Below are positions 31,241 to 35,403 of a stretch of 35,403 nt of DNA, in pieces. A model generated the notes under the pieces. It made no database searches. It was not told the origin of the DNA and saw nothing but the letters and a program-made list of their open reading frames with translations. The position numbers and the translations under genes are program-made. Each line of letters begins with the position of its first letter. Within the stretch, counting starts at the first letter, position 1. This stretch comes from Lysobacter antibioticus (GTDB lineage: Bacteria; Pseudomonadota; Gammaproteobacteria; Xanthomonadales; Xanthomonadaceae), in NCBI RefSeq assembly GCF_000731095.1, contig NZ_JMTZ01000042.1, positions 1-35,403 of the forward strand. Reading direction: 5' to 3'.

Positions 31241-31639
31241 CTACCCCTGCGGAAACTCCCCGTCCACGTACAGCCAGCGCCCCTCGACCCGGACGAAACG
31301 GCTGAGCTCGTGCAGGCGCGCCGCCGAACCGCCGCCGACCCGATAACGGGCGACGAATTCGACCGTCGCCGCGTCCTCGCCGTCGAGACGGTGCCGCTTC
31401 ACGTCCAGGCCGAGCCAGCGCACCCCCGGCTCGAAATCGAGCTCGCTGGGGCAGGTATCCGGGAACCAGCTGGCCCGCAGGTACTCCAGGTCGCCCAAGG
31501 CGTAGGCGCTGTAGCGCGAGCGCATCAGGGCCTCGGCGGTAGCGGCGGCGGCCCCGGCATGCAGCCGGCCGCAGCAGCCGGCATAGCGGCGCGAAGGGTC
31601 GCAGGGGCAGGCGGCGGGCAACGCGATACGGGCGGTCAT
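31241..31639 (-). CDS. ychJ: YchJ-family (UPF0225) SEC-C motif protein
   Basis: A 132-residue protein. The N-terminal zinc-binding SEC-C motif is present as Cys11-Pro-Cys13 ... Cys22-Cys23. The rest ([25 protein letters not shown], and [12 protein letters not shown]...[20 protein letters not shown]) matches the NTF2-like UPF0225/YchJ fold. Function of the family is not established. It is divergent from the UPF0149 gene with 71 bases between the starts, and the partner also carries a SEC-C motif. Confidence 0.93.
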   Translation of the reverse strand: MTARIALPAACPCDPSRRYAGCCGRLHAGAAAATAEALMRSRYSAYALGDLEYLRASWFPDTCPSELDFEPGVRWLGLDVKRHRLDGEDAATVEFVARYRVGGGSAARLHELSRFVRVEGRWLYVDGEFPQG

Positions 31640-31710
31640 GGCGATATTTTCGTCGCAAGCACGCCGCTGCGACTACCATGCGCGTCCTCTCCCCTGTCCC
31701 GAGCCCCGCC

Positions 31711-32418
<708 letters not shown>

Positions 32419-32629
32419 GCCGCGCGCGCTGAAGCACGGCCACCGCTGCGCCATCGCAGCTCGCCATGCAGCGGGGCCGCATCGACATCGTCGCTGCGGC
32501 CCCGATCGGTTTCGTGTCCATAGCCATAACCGCTGACTCGAAACGCACCCGCCGCATCGCCGGCGCCTCTTGCCGGCCGCGCCGGGGCCGATGAGAAAAT
32601 GGCGCCGATCCCATCGGTTCCGTTCGGCG

Positions 32630-33055
32630 ATGTCGACCCATCCCTGCCTGCACTGCGGCGCCTGCTGCGCCCATTTCCGCGTCGCCTTCCACTGGAGCGA
32701 AACCGACGCCCACCCGGACGGCCTCACCCCGAGCGCCGCGACCGAAGTCCTCGACCCGCACCGCGTGGTCATGCGCGGCACCTATGCCGGCCGCATCCAT
32801 TGCCATTCCCTGCGCGGCACGGTCGGCGCCGACGCCCAGTGCGGCATCTACCCGCTGCGCCCTTCGCCCTGCCGCGAGCTGTACCCCGCGTGGGAAGACG
32901 GGCGACCGAGCCCGCAATGCGATCAGGCGCGGGCAGCGTATGGCTTGGAGCCGTTATCGCCGCAGCATTGGTCGGCGAGCGCGCGGTCCGTTACGGATCA
33001 CGACCGCCCGAGCACGAACGCAATGACCCACCGTTCGGCGAACGCTACGGACTAG
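32630..33055 (+). CDS. YkgJ-family cysteine-cluster protein
   Basis: A 141-residue protein with the Cys cluster of the YkgJ family: Cys6, Cys9, Cys12 and Cys13 at the start (CLHCGACC) followed by HCHSLRG, CGIYPLRPSPCREL and later Cys residues in PQCDQAR. The family probably binds zinc or an Fe-S cluster; some homologues are lipid-A or tRNA-related, but no role is established. The ATG at 32630 gives the cluster at the N-terminus. The last 20 residues are Ser/Thr/His-rich. Its 3' end overlaps the convergent unknown gene by 11 bases. Confidence 0.9.
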   Translation: MSTHPCLHCGACCAHFRVAFHWSETDAHPDGLTPSAATEVLDPHRVVMRGTYAGRIHCHSLRGTVGADAQCGIYPLRPSPCRELYPAWEDGRPSPQCDQARAAYGLEPLSPQHWSASARSVTDHDRPSTNAMTHRSANATD

Positions 33056-33623
33056 ACCGATCCACGGCGGCCCCGCTCCACGCCCTCAGCAAGGGCTCGC
33101 GGTAGTCGGCGTCTTTTTCGTTCCAATGGACATAACCGTTGGGCAGGTCGATGTGGAAGAAGCTCTCGTAGTAATCCTCGTCGAGCGCGGCTTCGTCCTG
33201 GTCGCGGCCGAAGATCTTGGCCCGGACCGCATGGGTTTCCAGCTCGGTGTCTTCCTGCTGCAGCGCGATCAAGGTGTAGGACTCGCTCGCGGCGGCGACG
33301 CGCTCGAACGGCTCGATCGCGTACAGCTTCGCCAACGCGCGGATCAGGCGGTCACTGGCCGCACCGGTCGACGACAGCACCAGGCCTTCGCCGTAGACGT
33401 GCTCTTGCCGCAGGTGCATGTCGGCATCGAATCCCGGACCGATCCGCTTCACCAGTCGCGCGTCCAGCCCGACGATCTCGCCCTCGTGACGCGCCGACAT
33501 GCGGAAGTAGTAGTGATCCGCATCCGAGCGCAGATCTTCGATCTTGAAGGTGCAGTCGACGAAACCGTCCTCGCAGGCTTCGGTCAGTTCCGGCAGCGCC
33601 GAGTCGGTTTGCTCCGTTTGCAT
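33045..33623 (-). CDS. Conserved-looking protein of unknown function
   Basis: A 192-residue acidic, soluble protein with no signal peptide, not recognised. It begins MQTEQTDSALPELTEACEDG, then DCTFKIEDLRSD, RMSARHEGEIVGLDARLVKRIGPG, a central alpha/beta region and ends SFFHIDLPNGYVHWNEKDADYREPLL plus a short tail. The composition and the HWNEKD motif look like a structured domain rather than a spurious frame. The ATG at 33623 is the first clean start. It is convergent with the YkgJ-like gene, overlapping by 11 bases, and diverges from icd. Confidence 0.8.
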   Translation of the reverse strand: MQTEQTDSALPELTEACEDGFVDCTFKIEDLRSDADHYYFRMSARHEGEIVGLDARLVKRIGPGFDADMHLRQEHVYGEGLVLSSTGAASDRLIRALAKLYAIEPFERVAAASESYTLIALQQEDTELETHAVRAKIFGRDQDEAALDEDYYESFFHIDLPNGYVHWNEKDADYREPLLRAWSGAAVDRSSP

Positions 33624-33749
33624 CGCAGGTCCTCCACGGATGGTTCGAGCGGTCGACGACTCGGCCGCCGCAGCAATGAGCCGGGCCCGTCCAGGGCAAG
33701 CCCGGGACGCATCATTCCATAGCGCGTCGGCCTTATACCCGTCCGGTCT

Positions 33750-33778
33750 TTGCCTCGCCCCGCCCGAACCGCGACAAT
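33750..33778 (+). promoter_or_regulatory. Candidate promoter of icd
   Basis: TTGCCT (33750-33755), 17-base spacer, GACAAT (33773-33778). It would give a leader of about 80 bases. Found by eye. Confidence 0.45.
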
Positions 33779-33866
33779 GGCGGGCCGGATCGCAGCCGCA
33801 CCGCTTTCCGCAAGGACCCTGCTCCGCCCCGTGCGCCAGCGCACGGCGGCCCCACTGGAGATCGTA

Positions 33867-35195
<1,329 letters not shown>

Positions 35196-35218
35196 TCGGG
35201 TCGCCGACGACGATCGTA

Positions 35219-35248
35219 CAAAGGGGCGCTTCGGCGCCCCTTTGTTTT
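35219..35248 (+). terminator. Terminator of icd
   Basis: A perfect 11-bp stem (35219-35229 with 35234-35244), TTCG loop and T-run, 23 bases after the stop. Confidence 0.93.
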
Positions 35249-35289
35249 GGCGGGGTCTGTGCGCCGCAAAGCCGTCGATCTGCTTAAGG

Positions 35290-35403
35290 GTAGGAGCGAC
35301 GTGAGTCGCGACCAAGGGACCAGCAGGAGTGACAGCGCCTACGCCATTCATCGAAGCGGCGTGCCGTCGCGAGGGTAGGAGCGGCGTCCTACTGGATTTC
35401 CTT
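35290..35403. repeat. GTAGGAGCG-type intergenic repeats at the window end
   Basis: One GTAGGAGCGACG...GTCGCGACC copy at 35290-35313 and the left end of a second copy (GTAGGAGCGGCGTCCTA) from 35375, running off the window. The second equals the left end of the element at 27285-27313 but for two bases. Confidence 0.75.

Overview
The window is high-GC, densely packed chromosomal DNA from a gammaproteobacterium of the Xanthomonadaceae, most likely Lysobacter or a close relative. This rests on overall gene style (cytochrome c5-like protein, HU-like protein with a Lys/Ala tail, ExeM/NucH nuclease, TonB-dependent receptor, long-form QueF) and on intergenic palindromic repeats of the GTAGGAGCG...CGCTCCTAC type that I associate with this family. 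No rRNA, tRNA, transposase, phage, integron or CRISPR signal was seen. The genus is inference; the class is fairly secure.

Layout. (1) 13-5961, minus strand: a PspA-type envelope-stress cluster in the same order as E. coli yjfI-yjfJ-yjfK-yjfL-yjfM-yjfC (DUF2170, PspA homologue, DUF2491, DUF350, DUF1190, glutathionylspermidine-synthase-like ATP-grasp enzyme). A two-TM potassium-channel gene with an RCK-like domain sits between yjfJ and yjfK. A candidate promoter lies upstream and a strong hairpin-plus-T terminator lies downstream. A 462-base stretch with REP-like palindromes separates yjfIJ from the rest. (2) 6210-12982, plus strand: membrane-anchored cytochrome c, lipoprotein nuclease, alpha/beta hydrolase, ZapE ATPase, HU-like protein, a small conserved-looking protein and an APH-type kinase. 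(3) 13062-17437, minus: a compact EmrB/EmrA/OMP-type drug-efflux operon. (4) 17689-23031: serine hydrolase, amino-acid permease, and a LysR regulator divergent from an aldo/keto reductase with a palindrome between them. (5) 23037-29111: a TonB-dependent siderophore receptor with a Fur-box-like site on its promoter, divergent from two tandem M20 amidohydrolase paralogues, all set among intergenic repeats. (6) 29206-35403: queF, a LysM protein plus lipoprotein pair behind a perfect inverted repeat, two divergent SEC-C zinc-motif proteins (YchJ and UPF0149/YecA), a YkgJ-type cysteine-cluster protein overlapping an unknown gene tail to tail, and icd with its promoter and terminator.

The most interesting unit is the PspA cluster with its channel and the ATP-grasp/DUF1190 pair. 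The DUF1190 protein ends in a Gly-rich tail with a C-terminal glycine, chemically like the glutathione glycine that the related synthetase activates. Next are the LysM/lipoprotein pair with its operator-like palindrome, and the structured repeat family, whose copies show a compensatory base change. Many long open frames opposite or beside these genes are high-GC shadows and were left out.
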